The position numbers were made by a program, and so were the translations under genes. 64,000 nt of DNA from Oscillospiraceae bacterium. Its GTDB lineage: Bacteria > Bacillota > Clostridia > Oscillospirales > Ruminococcaceae. The notes under the pieces are model-generated. The model was not told where the DNA came from, did no database searches, and saw only the letters and a list, made by a program, of their open reading frames with translations. Positions 1-8,413 of the stretch are shown here, in pieces (position 1 is the stretch's first letter; each line of letters starts with the position of its first letter). The stretch lies in the NCBI GenBank assembly GCA_003512525.1, contig DOQG01000003.1:75131-139130 (forward strand), given 5' to 3'.

Positions 1-1209
1 TACAAGCTTGCCCGAGCTTACGATCGGAACGCAGTCGGATATCTCGCCTGTCATGGAATATATCTTACCGGTCTTATTTCCGTACGCGTCAAGGAAAGTA
101 TAGTATACCTTTGTGTCCTTCGTCCAGAGCAGAATATATTTGTCCGTTGCGACTTTGACAAGATGCGGAGTGCCGATATCGGTGCTCTTTTCGCTTGTTA
201 TCATCTTTACCGTTGCGGTCGTTCCGTTCTTTTTAAGCGTTGAAACAAAGATATTCGACACACTGTTGCTGTCGTTGAAGTTTATCTTTGTTCCCACGGT
301 AATATATGCCTTGCTTGACACCTCAAAGCCGCCTACCGTAACGCCGGTGTAGTTATCTCCTGTCGCACCGGGAATATCCAGCATAGAATAATATTTGCAC
401 GGAGAATCGAAATAGTCCGCCTGAAACTTACCTTTTGACACATCAGCCCGGTATTTAATAAGAGCAAGACTTCTCGGATACGCATCACCATGGTCGAGAG
501 TAACTATTTTATTGCCGTCTGCCGCGATGAACTGGTTGAATGAGTGGCTGACATATCCGACGTTGACATCCATAATGTCATAAAATGCATCAGTGATCTT
601 CATTGCCGAGGTGTCGACCTGGATGGTAACATTCGCCTGGTGATGTAAGCCATCACTTGTTGCATACATTTCATGACAGGTATGCAGAATAAGATACTTG
701 CCGACCTGTGCAATTCTGCAAGTACCACCGTCAAAGGGAATGTATGTATTGCAGTTTTTGAGTCCCACTGACGAAAGACGCTTCCAGTTCTTGTCGTACT
801 TAGTTATTCTGTAGCATTCCACGGTATTGCTCTGTTTAAGGTTCTCCTGACCACTTACAATATAGTAGTTGGCAGAGGTTTCATAGAATGCACCGAATAT
901 CGGCAACTCCTGTTTTATCTTTTTCGTGCCTGTAAGATTGAACGACTTGTCGTAATATTCAACAAGCACACCGGATTTTCCTAAATTCTGTACACGCATA
1001 TATCCGTTTGTGCGGTTGCACAGATAAGACTCGGTAGGAGTCCCCCAGTAAAAGCTGTAATTGTTACTGTAAGTATTAGAGCCATTATACACCGTACAAG
1101 TCGTCTTGACGGCAAATGCGCAGACAGTCAGCGCCGTACAGCATATCATGGCAAACAGTGAAACCGTTACATATTTTACCACTCTTAAAGTTATGTTTTT
1201 CTTCAGCAT
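1..1209 (-). CDS. Secreted protein, N-terminal 403 residues (runs off the left edge)
   Basis: An open frame runs on the minus strand from an ATG at 1209 to base 1 without a stop, so at least 403 residues are present and the C-terminus is missing. The start is set by GGGAGGG 7 bases upstream. The N-terminus is a signal peptide: MLKKN, then a hydrophobic stretch ending near CAFA. The rest is soluble, rich in Tyr, Thr, Gly and Asn, and built of short beta-like segments with repeated patterns such as KYLILHTCHEMY, NKIVTLDHGDAYPRS and KYILLWTKDTKVYY. This looks like an exported beta-propeller-like protein. I do not recognise a named family and no catalytic motif is evident. The divergent promoter at 1246-1274 fits this gene. 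The export call is firm; the function is unknown. Confidence 0.75.
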   Translation of the reverse strand, partial: MLKKNITLRVVKYVTVSLFAMICCTALTVCAFAVKTTCTVYNGSNTYSNNYSFYWGTPTESYLCNRTNGYMRVQNLGKSGVLVEYYDKSFNLTGTKKIKQELPIFGAFYETSANYYIVSGQENLKQSNTVECYRITKYDKNWKRLSSVGLKNCNTYIPFDGGTCRIAQVGKYLILHTCHEMYATSDGLHHQANVTIQVDTSAMKITDAFYDIMDVNVGYVSHSFNQFIAADGNKIVTLDHGDAYPRSLALIKYRADVSKGKFQADYFDSPCKYYSMLDIPGATGDNYTGVTVGGFEVSSKAYITVGTKINFNDSNSVSNIFVSTLKKNGTTATVKMITSEKSTDIGTPHLVKVATDKYILLWTKDTKVYYTFLDAYGNKTGKIYSMTGEISDCVPIVSSGKLV

Positions 1210-1245
1210 ATTTGTACCCTCCCAAAATGCCGTTTTATCGCTTTA

Positions 1246-1274
1246 ATTATACAAAGAAATTTAATATTTGTCAA
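1246..1274 (-). promoter_or_regulatory. Sigma-A type promoter for the secreted protein
   Basis: On the minus strand TTGACA (1274-1269) and TATAAT (1251-1246) are separated by 17 bases, a full match to the housekeeping consensus. It lies about 40 bases upstream of the ATG at 1209. Confidence 0.8.
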
Positions 1275-1370
1275 TAAGAAATAAACGCAGGATATCTGTC
1301 CGCCAACCGCCTGCTATATGATGCACCAAATATAATTACCATCATTTTTACTAACTTTAGCTCTCAATTC

Positions 1371-1399
1371 TTGACTTTTTTGTAGAACTACTGTATAAT
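1371..1399 (+). promoter_or_regulatory. Sigma-A type promoter for the Tim44-like/SPFH operon
   Basis: TTGACT (1371-1376) and TATAAT (1394-1399) are spaced by 17 bases, 46 bases before the first start codon of the operon at 1445. Confidence 0.8.
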
Positions 1400-1444
1400 A
1401 AAATCAAAATACAAACCACATAATTATCGGTAAAGGGGGAGCGT

Positions 1445-2377
1445 ATGAAAAAGATAATCGCGACAGCTGTAGCAACAATAGCTGCGGCATTACTGCTCTG
1501 CTTTTCTGCGGGAGCGTTTGACAATAACGACTACGGCGGTGGAGGCGATTACGACTTCGGAGGCGGATACGATTACGGAGGTAACGACTACGGGGGTAAT
1601 GACTACGACAGCAGTAGCTACAGCGGAGATGCCGACCCCATTTCAGTTATAATCGGAATAGGCATAGTTGTTGTCATTATTATTATATCCACGATCGGCG
1701 GAAACAAAAAGAAATCTTCCGGCGGCACAACACGTCCGTCATCAATGAACGGTGCAAATGTTGTTCTTCCAAACAGGACTGAACAGATAGAAGGCATTAT
1801 CAAACAGGGAGATCCGAACTTCTCGGCTTCCGACTTTATCACTTTCACGAAACAGGTATACATAGATATCGAAAATGCATGGTGCAAACGTGATCTTACC
1901 CCGGTTCGCCCCGTAATGCACGAAAATCTCTACAACACTACAAACAAGCAGGTACAGGCTAAGATCGACCAGGGCATAGTATACCACTATGAGAGCATCG
2001 CTATAGATACTGCCTATCTTACCTCGTATGAACGTGATTCACAGTTTGAATATGTAACAGCTTACCTCACTTCAAGAATGATCGATTATCAGGTAGACGA
2101 AAAGACCGGCAAAATCATAAGAGGTGACAAGACTACTCGCTGGGTACAGAAATATAAAATGAAGTTTGTACGTTCGCTCGGCGTTCAGACAAAGACAGAA
2201 ACCGGCGCAATGACAGGTCACAACTGTCCGAACTGCGGAGCACCGCTTGAGATATCTTCTTCAGGCTTATGTGAATACTGCGGCTCTGTTGTTACAACAG
2301 GTCAGTACACATGGGTACTTACCGACTTCGCAGGTATCAGGAACGATACTGTAGATGACGGCATAAAGGGAGTATAA
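1445..2377 (+). CDS. Membrane-anchored Tim44-like protein with C-terminal zinc ribbon
   Basis: 310 residues. Order: signal peptide (about 1-24), a Gly/Tyr/Asp-rich low-complexity stretch (25-62, repeated NDYGG), a transmembrane helix (about 66-86), a basic linker, then a Tim44/TIM44-like fold (about 115-245, FITFTKQVYIDIENAW) and a CPNCGAP...CEYCGS zinc ribbon near 260-280. In Clostridia this architecture is annotated as a zinc-ribbon Tim44-like protein. The Tim44-like and zinc parts would lie on one face of the membrane, probably cytoplasmic. It is the first gene of a three-gene operon with a sister Tim44-like protein and an SPFH protein, so a membrane-scaffold role is inferred, not shown. 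RBS AAAGGGGGAG precedes the ATG. Confidence 0.82.
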   Translation: MKKIIATAVATIAAALLLCFSAGAFDNNDYGGGGDYDFGGGYDYGGNDYGGNDYDSSSYSGDADPISVIIGIGIVVVIIIISTIGGNKKKSSGGTTRPSSMNGANVVLPNRTEQIEGIIKQGDPNFSASDFITFTKQVYIDIENAWCKRDLTPVRPVMHENLYNTTNKQVQAKIDQGIVYHYESIAIDTAYLTSYERDSQFEYVTAYLTSRMIDYQVDEKTGKIIRGDKTTRWVQKYKMKFVRSLGVQTKTETGAMTGHNCPNCGAPLEISSSGLCEYCGSVVTTGQYTWVLTDFAGIRNDTVDDGIKGV

Positions 2378-2378
2378 T

Positions 2379-3143
2379 GTGGATATAACATCGTTCGTTC
2401 TTTCAATATTAAGCTGGCTTGTCCCACTTATAGTCATAGGCATTATCGTTTTAGTAATAGTAGCTAAAATACGGAATGCGACACAGAAATATCTCGGTAT
2501 GTCCCCGTCACAGGCAATGGAACTTGTAAATAAGGGTATGAAGGAAGAAACGACTACGCCAAAGGGAATAACAGCCCTCAGCGAAATGTACGGTCCTGCT
2601 ATCACCCGTGACTTTCCCGAGATCGGATACAAGGGCATGGAGGTCAAGGCAAGAAATGCAATAGTCGCAATTCTCAATGCCATTATGAACAAAAACACCG
2701 GATCGCTTAAGGCGAGCGAATATACACAGGATCTTATAAATAAGGTCAACAACCGTATAACCACCCTTAATGCGAACAACGAAAAAGAGATTTTCAATAA
2801 CATAAAAATTCACCGTTGCGGAATTGCAAGCTATCAGAACAGAAGCAAGGAGGCAATGGCAAGGTTTGAAATTTCTCTTCAATATGAATACGCAAAGGTA
2901 TCCGAGGATAAAGCGGATACGGCAAAACCCGCACTTACGCAGACCGCTTACAGCGTAACGCTGGCTTACAAGCAGGATCTGCACGAACAGACAACAAGCA
3001 TTGTGTATTCAAGCAACTGTCCCAACTGCGGTGCTCCGATCGATGCTTCCGCAAAGGGAAAGAAGTGTCCGTACTGCGGAAGCGGCATTACAGAAATTGC
3101 CGACCGTGTATGGCTGGTAAACGATTTTAATTTAGTCAAATAA
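2379..3143 (+). CDS. Second Tim44-like membrane protein with zinc ribbon
   Basis: 254 residues from a GTG at 2379, one base after the stop of the previous gene. AAAGGGAG lies about 6 bases upstream, and the ATG at 2377 is out of frame and closes at once. It has an N-terminal transmembrane helix (about 6-30), a Tim44-like middle (about 60-205) and a C-terminal zinc ribbon (CPNCGAP...CPYCGS, about 220-240) ending in VWLVNDF. This matches the end of the upstream protein (YTWVLTDF), so the two are paralogues from a tandem duplication. Unlike its neighbour it lacks the signal peptide and Gly/Tyr-rich spacer. It is translationally coupled to its neighbour and probably forms a complex with it. Confidence 0.8.
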   Translation: MDITSFVLSILSWLVPLIVIGIIVLVIVAKIRNATQKYLGMSPSQAMELVNKGMKEETTTPKGITALSEMYGPAITRDFPEIGYKGMEVKARNAIVAILNAIMNKNTGSLKASEYTQDLINKVNNRITTLNANNEKEIFNNIKIHRCGIASYQNRSKEAMARFEISLQYEYAKVSEDKADTAKPALTQTAYSVTLAYKQDLHEQTTSIVYSSNCPNCGAPIDASAKGKKCPYCGSGITEIADRVWLVNDFNLVK

Positions 3144-3175
3144 ATTAAAAATTCAACACGAAAGGAAATATTACT

Positions 3176-4567
3176 ATGGGACTTATTAAAGCAGCTGTAG
3201 GCGCGCTCTCAGGAACGCTCGCAGATACCTGGAAAGAAGCCATTCACTGCCCCGTTATCGGCAACGATACAGTTGTTGTCAACGGTGAAAAGATGCACAA
3301 CGGTAATGCGAGAAGCAGCAACACTAAGGGAACGGATAACGTTATCAGCAACGGCTCGGCTATTATGGTCGAAGAAAACACCTGTATGCTGACACTTGAC
3401 AACGGAAAGATAACTAACGTTGTTACAGAGCCCGGACGTTACATACTTGACAACTCGACCGCACCTTCGATCTTTGCAGGTCAGATCAAGGATTCGCTCA
3501 AGGATCTTATTTCAAGATTTACATACGGCGGAACACCTGCAACCGAGCAGAGAGTAATTTACATCAATCTTCAGAAACTGCCCGGTATCCCCTTCGGTAC
3601 GGGAACACCTGTTCCGTATCCCGATCCCCGTTATAATACGACAGTAGATTTGCGTTTCTACGGCACATTCGAGGTTCAGATACCCGATGCCGAGAATGCC
3701 TGCAAGTTCTATGCAGAAGTTCTCAGCAAGGGCGTGAATGCTCCTCAGGTCTACGTTAAGGACATTTTCAAGAACGAGCAGTACAAGAACGAGTTCATGC
3801 AGTCGCTGATGGTAGCATTAAACCAGCTTTCAGCTGAGGGTTACAGCTACAACCAGATTACAAGCCAGCTCAACAATCTTACCAACAAGACTAAGGACGA
3901 AACAGCTAATAACTGGGCACAGAGAGGTCTGATGCTCACAAATATCGGTCTTGGTCCTATCACCATCTCCGAGGAAACAAAAGAACTTCTTAAGGATCGT
4001 CTTAAGGCTGATACAATGCTCGGCGGCGATGTTCAGCGTGCTATGATGACAGGTGCGGTTGCCCGCGGTATTGAAGCCGCAGGTTCAAACGAAAACGGCG
4101 CTATGATGGGCTTTATGGGAATGAACATGGCTATGAACGCAGGTAACAACGTGCTTGGCGGTATGCCTGCGGCTCCTCAGCAGACAACACCTCAGCAACC
4201 CACACCGGGCGGTTGGAAGTGCTCATGCGGCGCTACAAACACAGGTGCTTTCTGTTCTTCCTGCGGCGCTAAGAAGCCTGAGGCATGGACCTGCTCATGC
4301 GGTCAGTCCAACACAGGCAAGTTCTGTGCTAACTGCGGCAAGAGCAAGGAAGGTGATGCTCCCGCAACTCACGCTCCTTCAAGCTGGACGTGCGAATGCG
4401 GTGCTACAAACACAGGCAAGTTCTGTGCCGAATGCGGTAAGTCAAAGCCTGCAGCTCCCAAGAAGTACAAGTGCGACAAGTGCGGTTGGGAACCGGCAGA
4501 TCCCGAGCATCCTCCGAAGTTCTGCCCCGAATGCGGCGATCCCTTCAATGAGGACGATTTAGTTTGA
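3176..4567 (+). CDS. SPFH-domain (YdjI-like/virion-core type) protein with four zinc ribbons
   Basis: 463 residues. Residues 1-300 match the SPFH/band-7 family of B. subtilis YdjI: the N-terminus MGLIKAAVGALSGTLADTWK is a probable amphipathic helix and is followed by the beta-rich SPFH core. A Met/Ala-rich linker (about 300-340) leads to three near-identical CxCGxxNTGxFCxxCG ribbons (about 347-420) and one rubredoxin-like ribbon (KCDKCGW...KFCPECG, about 430-455). SPFH proteins form oligomeric scaffolds on membranes. In B. subtilis the related ydjGHI genes follow pspA and encode zinc-ribbon and membrane partners of YdjI. The same logic is inferred here for the two upstream Tim44-like proteins. 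RBS GAAAGGAAA precedes the ATG. Confidence 0.85.
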   Translation: MGLIKAAVGALSGTLADTWKEAIHCPVIGNDTVVVNGEKMHNGNARSSNTKGTDNVISNGSAIMVEENTCMLTLDNGKITNVVTEPGRYILDNSTAPSIFAGQIKDSLKDLISRFTYGGTPATEQRVIYINLQKLPGIPFGTGTPVPYPDPRYNTTVDLRFYGTFEVQIPDAENACKFYAEVLSKGVNAPQVYVKDIFKNEQYKNEFMQSLMVALNQLSAEGYSYNQITSQLNNLTNKTKDETANNWAQRGLMLTNIGLGPITISEETKELLKDRLKADTMLGGDVQRAMMTGAVARGIEAAGSNENGAMMGFMGMNMAMNAGNNVLGGMPAAPQQTTPQQPTPGGWKCSCGATNTGAFCSSCGAKKPEAWTCSCGQSNTGKFCANCGKSKEGDAPATHAPSSWTCECGATNTGKFCAECGKSKPAAPKKYKCDKCGWEPADPEHPPKFCPECGDPFNEDDLV

Positions 4568-4601
4568 TCTTAACGGATACAAAACGTAATGAATAAACAC
4601 C

Positions 4602-4632
4602 GACCCTCCCTTCAAACGGGAGGGTTTTGTGT
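4602..4632 (+). terminator. Rho-independent terminator of the SPFH operon
   Basis: ACCCTCCC (4603-4610) pairs with GGGAGGGT (4618-4625) around a 7-base loop, followed by TTTTGTG. Confidence 0.85.
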
Positions 4633-4698
4633 GGAATAAAAGAAGGATCTATAATAATGTTTAGGAAAACAAGAGCCGATATAATTGTTTAATATAAA

Positions 4699-4736
4699 AA
4701 AACCGGTGCAATCTTTACATCATGCACCGGTTTTTA
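4699..4736. terminator. Bidirectional terminator between convergent operons
   Basis: AACCGGTGCA (4701-4710) pairs with TGCACCGGTT (4723-4732), with A-rich sequence before and T-rich sequence after it, so it can end transcription from both sides. Its minus-strand side begins one base after the stop at 4737. Confidence 0.85.
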
Positions 4737-4889
4737 TTATAAAGGAAAATAAGAAGCATCATTCAGCGTAAATCCGCTATACAAAACGTCATATATTCTG
4801 CCGTCCTGTGCGGTATAATGCGTAAATACACCGTTTTCGTCCAATGAGAAAACATAGTCTTCCCGGTAAATATCAAGAACATCAGGCAA
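4737..4889 (-). CDS. Small hypothetical protein downstream of ruvX (start uncertain)
   Basis: A short frame follows ruvX in another register and ends one base before a strong terminator, which suggests it is really the last gene of the transcript. The first plausible start after the ruvX stop is a TTG at 4889, giving 50 residues (begins LPDVLDIYREDYVF, acidic, two aromatic-rich strands, ends SYFPL). No good ribosome binding site is seen, so the start is a guess. A longer form from an ATG at 5000 would overlap ruvX by 95 bases and is unlikely. I do not recognise the family. Confidence 0.4.
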   Translation of the reverse strand: MPDVLDIYREDYVFSLDENGVFTHYTAQDGRIYDVLYSGFTLNDASYFPL

Positions 4890-4905
4890 TCGGTCTATTT
4901 CGTCG

Positions 4906-5355
4906 TTACTTCTCTTCCTGCTTAGCCTTTTCCTTTGCAAGCAGATTCGCCTTATAGTCAAGGTAATTCTGTAGAATAACTGCGGCGGCGACTGCGTCAA
5001 TTACCTTTTTGCGCTCCTTGCCGCGCTTGTTTACATCATTCATCATATTGTGTGCCGTGACAGTGGTTGAACGCTCGTCCCACATTACAACGGGTATTTC
5101 AAGGAAGTTCTGAAGCATATCGGCAAACATTCTGCACTTCTCGCTTCTCGGTCCGTATGTTCCGTTCATATTTATCGGATTTCCGACCACAACCTCGCCG
5201 ACCTCATATTCGACAGCGGCGGCGGCTACCTTTTCAACACACGTTTGAAAGTTCCTTTCATCTATAACGCCCAGCGGTGATGCCAACGTCTGTGTCCTAT
5301 CACAGCAAGCAAGTCCTGTGTGAGCATCTCCGTAATCAACAGCCATTATTTTCAT
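4906..5355 (-). CDS. ruvX: YqgF/RuvX-family RNase H-fold resolvase-like protein
   Basis: 149 residues, the usual family length. It carries the YqgF signature: VDYGDAHTGLA near the N-terminus, VVGNPINMNGTYGPR in the middle and WDERSTTVTA then KKVIDAVAAAVILQNYL at the C-terminal end, with the acidic RNase H-fold residues present. In E. coli YqgF takes part in processing the 5' end of pre-16S rRNA, and the family was first predicted to be a Holliday junction resolvase. It is cytoplasmic. It lies 3 bases downstream of the Nudix gene and is probably co-transcribed with it. Confidence 0.93.
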   Translation of the reverse strand: MKIMAVDYGDAHTGLACCDRTQTLASPLGVIDERNFQTCVEKVAAAAVEYEVGEVVVGNPINMNGTYGPRSEKCRMFADMLQNFLEIPVVMWDERSTTVTAHNMMNDVNKRGKERKKVIDAVAAAVILQNYLDYKANLLAKEKAKQEEK

Positions 5356-5358
5356 TAT

Positions 5359-5880
5359 TCATTTCCTTTCGGATAAATAGTTTTTTCCTGTAACAAAGCC
5401 AAATTCCAGTTCTGTCATAAAATCAAAAAGTCCCGGTATCAGTTTTTTCTCTTTTTGCATTTTCTCAAACTCGGTAAGTGTTACGAATTTAGCCCCTGAT
5501 ACCTCTTCTTTCTGAAGTGTCAGATCTTCAAGTGTCAGATTTCTGTGAAGCTCATAACAATCGATAAAGAAAGCCGCGCCGTGCTTAGTGCCCTTGAAAG
5601 TCAGCTCTTCATCGGTAACTTCTATACCGATCTCTTCCTTGATCTCGCGCTTTATGCAGTCAATGCTTGACTCTCCTGCCTTGACCGCACCGCCTGTGCA
5701 TTCCCACAGACCGCCGAAATTCTTATACTTACAGCGCTGTGTTACGAGCAGCTTGTTACCGCTTACTATCCACGCCTCGCAAACAATATTATATTCGCCC
5801 GGCTGCATACGGATACCTCTTTTATGAAGCTTTCCGGTACGTTTTCTGTTCTTATCGTATACGTCCCAGTATTCTGCCAC
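5359..5880 (-). CDS. Nudix hydrolase
   Basis: About 173 residues. A full Nudix box is present: GG-x5-E-x7-REIKEEIGI near residues 65-90, with GLWECTGGAV leading into it. The N-terminal EYWDVYDKNRKRTGK resembles isopentenyl-diphosphate-isomerase-like Nudix proteins (YfcD type), but the substrate cannot be told. The start is chosen as the GTG at 5880 because GGAGG lies 8 bases upstream. The GTG at 5889 overlaps that ribosome binding site and would add only three residues. It sits between ruvX and the TSCPD gene in a minus-strand run. Confidence 0.88.
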   Translation of the reverse strand: MAEYWDVYDKNRKRTGKLHKRGIRMQPGEYNIVCEAWIVSGNKLLVTQRCKYKNFGGLWECTGGAVKAGESSIDCIKREIKEEIGIEVTDEELTFKGTKHGAAFFIDCYELHRNLTLEDLTLQKEEVSGAKFVTLTEFEKMQKEKKLIPGLFDFMTELEFGFVTGKNYLSERK

Positions 5881-5914
5881 TCGTTTCACCTCCCTGTAAA
5901 ATCATAACTGTCGT

Positions 5915-6166
5915 TCAGCTGTTTGCCTTGTATTCTTTCAGTGCTTCGGCAAGCTGAGCGGGACATGAACTGCTCTTTGAACCGCACTTAATACCGTCAA
6001 GACGCTTGATAACTTCATCGACAGACATACCCTTTACAAGATGGGCTATGCCTTGCAGATTTCCGTTGCAACCGCCTATTACCTGAAGTCCCTCTACCTT
6101 GCCGTTTTCAACATCAATTATCATTTTACGGGAGCATACTCCCTTGGGTGTGTATTCAAATGTCAT
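5915..6166 (-). CDS. TSCPD-domain protein (TIGR03905 family)
   Basis: 83 residues starting MTFEYTPKGVCSRKM. AAGGAAG upstream fixes this ATG; an upstream extension would run into the malic enzyme gene. The family is a small domain also found at the C-terminus of some ribonucleotide reductases, with conserved Cys residues (GVCS, GGCNGN, IKCGSKSSSCP) likely to bind metal. The role of the stand-alone form is unknown. It lies between malic enzyme and the Nudix gene on the same strand. Confidence 0.85.
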   Translation of the reverse strand: MTFEYTPKGVCSRKMIIDVENGKVEGLQVIGGCNGNLQGIAHLVKGMSVDEVIKRLDGIKCGSKSSSCPAQLAEALKEYKANS

Positions 6167-6203
6167 TTTTCGTCTTCCTTTCAAATTGTCTGTGCCGATT
6201 ATA

Positions 6204-7364
6204 TTACTGCTGTGCCGCTTTTGCAACTGCTGTGGCTACTGCCTCGGCAACTGACTTGTCAAGCGGACTGGGGATTATGTATTCTCTCGACAGCTTGTCG
6301 GGAGTTACAATATCCGCTATCGCATAAGCTGCGGCTTTCTTCATTTCTTCTGTAATTGCCTTTGCTCCGCACTGTAAAGCACCTTTGAATATTCCGGGGA
6401 ATACAAGCACGTTGTTTATCTGATTAGGAAAGTCGCTTCTGCCCGTACCTACGATATATGCGCCTGCGGCAATAGCCTTGTCGGGCATAATCTCAGGCTC
6501 GGGATTTGCCATAGCAAATACTATAGGCTTTTCCGCCATAGATTTTACCATATCCTCGCTTACAAGACCGGGCTTTGATACACCGATGAATACATCTGCA
6601 CCTTTCATAGCATCGGCAAGTCCGCCCTTTATGTTATTATTGTTTGTCTTTGTTGCGATCTCTGCATGAGCGGGATTTTCGTACTTGTCATCCTTGTTGA
6701 TGATACCGTTTATATCAACCATGATAAGGTTACCGATACCCATATTCAGGAGGAACGTGCCAATTGCGATGCCTGCCGCGCCCGCACCGTTTATAACAAC
6801 GGTAATATCCTTCATCTGCTTGCCTGCACAGCGCACAGCATTGATAAGTGCCGCGCCTACTACAACTGCAGTTCCATGCTGATCATCGTGAAATACCGGA
6901 ATATCGAGCTTTTCTTTCAGTCTGCGTTCAATCTCAAAGCATCTTGGTGCTGAGATGTCCTCTATATTGATACCACCGAAGCTGTCGGAGATAAGCTCGA
7001 TCGTTCTTACTATCTCGTCTACATCCTTTGACTTTATGCAGATAGGGAATGCGTCAACACCTGCAAATTCTTTGAACAGACAACATTTACCCTCCATAAC
7101 GGGCATACCCGCAAGTCCGCCTATATCGCCAAGTCCAAGTACAGCAGTACCATCTGTGATGACCGCTACTAAATTCTTTCGGCGAGTCAGCTTGTATGAC
7201 AGTGAGGGATCTTTTTCAATTTCAAGACAGGCCTGCGCAACACCGGGAGTGTAACAAAGAGAAAGATCCTCTCTTGTATTGACGGGAGCTCTTGATATGA
7301 CCTCGATCTTTCCCTGCCATTCATAGTGCTTTTCCAATGCCTGTTGTTTGATATCGGTTGCCAT
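6204..7364 (-). CDS. NAD(P)-dependent malic enzyme (oxaloacetate-decarboxylating)
   Basis: 386 residues, the short bacterial form. It converts malate to pyruvate and CO2 with reduction of NAD(P). Visible motifs: SLCYTPGVAQACLEI (N-terminal signature), VITDGTAVLGLGDIGG, the metal/active-site region FHDDQHGTAVVVGAAL and the Rossmann glycine motif NGAGAAGIAIG. The C-terminal part has FPNQINNVLVFPGIFKGAL. There are no extra transacetylase-like domains. RBS GGAAGG is followed by the ATG at 7364. It links C4 acids to pyruvate in fermentative metabolism. Confidence 0.95.
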   Translation of the reverse strand: MATDIKQQALEKHYEWQGKIEVISRAPVNTREDLSLCYTPGVAQACLEIEKDPSLSYKLTRRKNLVAVITDGTAVLGLGDIGGLAGMPVMEGKCCLFKEFAGVDAFPICIKSKDVDEIVRTIELISDSFGGINIEDISAPRCFEIERRLKEKLDIPVFHDDQHGTAVVVGAALINAVRCAGKQMKDITVVINGAGAAGIAIGTFLLNMGIGNLIMVDINGIINKDDKYENPAHAEIATKTNNNNIKGGLADAMKGADVFIGVSKPGLVSEDMVKSMAEKPIVFAMANPEPEIMPDKAIAAGAYIVGTGRSDFPNQINNVLVFPGIFKGALQCGAKAITEEMKKAAAYAIADIVTPDKLSREYIIPSPLDKSVAEAVATAVAKAAQQ

Positions 7365-7388
7365 TTTTCTTTTCCTTCCTTTTGCCGA

Positions 7389-8234
7389 TTATTTTATTTT
7401 CTTCTTCAGAATACGCTGAAGTGATGCGTCCGGCGTGTAGTTTGTTCCTATAGCTATAGGATAGTGGTTGTAAAATCCGTGGAAATCAGAGCCTCCGGTT
7501 GTGATGAGATTATGATCCTCAGCTATTTTCAGCAGTCTTTCGCGCTGTTCTTCCGCAGCACTCTGATGCCATACCTCTGCACCATCTATTTTGCCTGCCG
7601 AGGCAAGCTCCTCAAGCAGTTCAAAATTATCGAATACTGCAGGGTGCGCAAGTACTGCAATACCACCCGCCGAATGGATAAGTTCCAGCACAAAATGAAT
7701 TTCCGGATAATCCTGCATGTCGGTACTCACCTCTTCTGCACAAAGACCTGTCACGGGATTGAAAAGCTCATCATATACCTTTCCGTAAAGGTCGGTCGTA
7801 TAGCCATAGTCCATAAGGGCGTGCATGATATGACACTTGAATATTACTTTACTGCCCGTGGCATAACGAAGTATGCTTTCAAGCGTTATGGGGTACTTTT
7901 CAAGTACTTTCATAGCCATCTGTTTGCCGCGCTTCTTACGCAGTTCACAAGTGCGCAGGCATAAGCCTTCAAGTCTGTTTGGCTTTTCGGGATTATAGCA
8001 TATTATGTGTGCTTTGGATCCTCGTTTGCTGTCGTATGTAGAAAACTCAACAGCAGGGATCACGTTGACACCATAACGCTGTCCGAGTACCACAGCCCTT
8101 GACGAGGAAGATAGCGTGTCATGGTCGGTTATCGCAAAATAATCGATGCCGTATCGCTTTGCCTGTGCAATGGTTTCCTCAAGACCCAGTGAGCCGTCTG
8201 ACATTGTAGTGTGACAATGTAAATCTGCTTTCAT
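7389..8234 (-). CDS. PHP-domain phosphoesterase (RNase AM/TrpH type)
   Basis: 281 residues from the ATG at 8234 (AAGAAGGG upstream); a longer upstream frame lacks a ribosome binding site. The N-terminus MKADLHCHTTMSDGS is the first PHP metal motif, followed by YFAITDHDT. VLAHPAVF and GGSDFHG supply further metal ligands. Family members hydrolyse 3',5'-nucleoside bisphosphates or 5' ends of short RNAs; the exact substrate here is inferred. It lies 24 bases upstream of the malic enzyme gene and probably shares its transcript. Confidence 0.88.
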   Translation of the reverse strand: MKADLHCHTTMSDGSLGLEETIAQAKRYGIDYFAITDHDTLSSSSRAVVLGQRYGVNVIPAVEFSTYDSKRGSKAHIICYNPEKPNRLEGLCLRTCELRKKRGKQMAMKVLEKYPITLESILRYATGSKVIFKCHIMHALMDYGYTTDLYGKVYDELFNPVTGLCAEEVSTDMQDYPEIHFVLELIHSAGGIAVLAHPAVFDNFELLEELASAGKIDGAEVWHQSAAEEQRERLLKIAEDHNLITTGGSDFHGFYNHYPIAIGTNYTPDASLQRILKKKIK

Positions 8235-8375
8235 ATCAATACCCTTCTTTCTTTTTGTTCTGCCGGATAGCGATGCAGTAAAAACTGCACGATACTTAAA
8301 ATAATTATACCACTTTTTAAGGTATAATGCAACAGTTTTTGTAAATATGCGGCGAATGCGCATAATTTACGCAAA

Positions 8376-8408
8376 ACGGCATTCCCACACTTTCTGCGGG
8401 AATGCCGT
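8376..8408 (-). terminator. Terminator after the DUF624 membrane protein
   Basis: ACGGCATTCCC (8376-8386) pairs with GGGAATGCCGT (8398-8408); on the minus strand a short T-run follows. It lies just after the stop at 8414 and separates this gene from the PHP gene. Confidence 0.7.
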
Positions 8409-8413
8409 AATAA

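Noticed and set aside
4737..5000. 87-residue frame starting at 5000 on the minus strand
   Set aside because: The first 32 codons overlap ruvX with no binding site; only the part after the ruvX stop is kept as a candidate.
7464..7964. 166-residue plus-strand frame across the PHP gene
   Set aside because: It lies fully antisense to a clear PHP phosphoesterase and has no binding site or recognisable domain.
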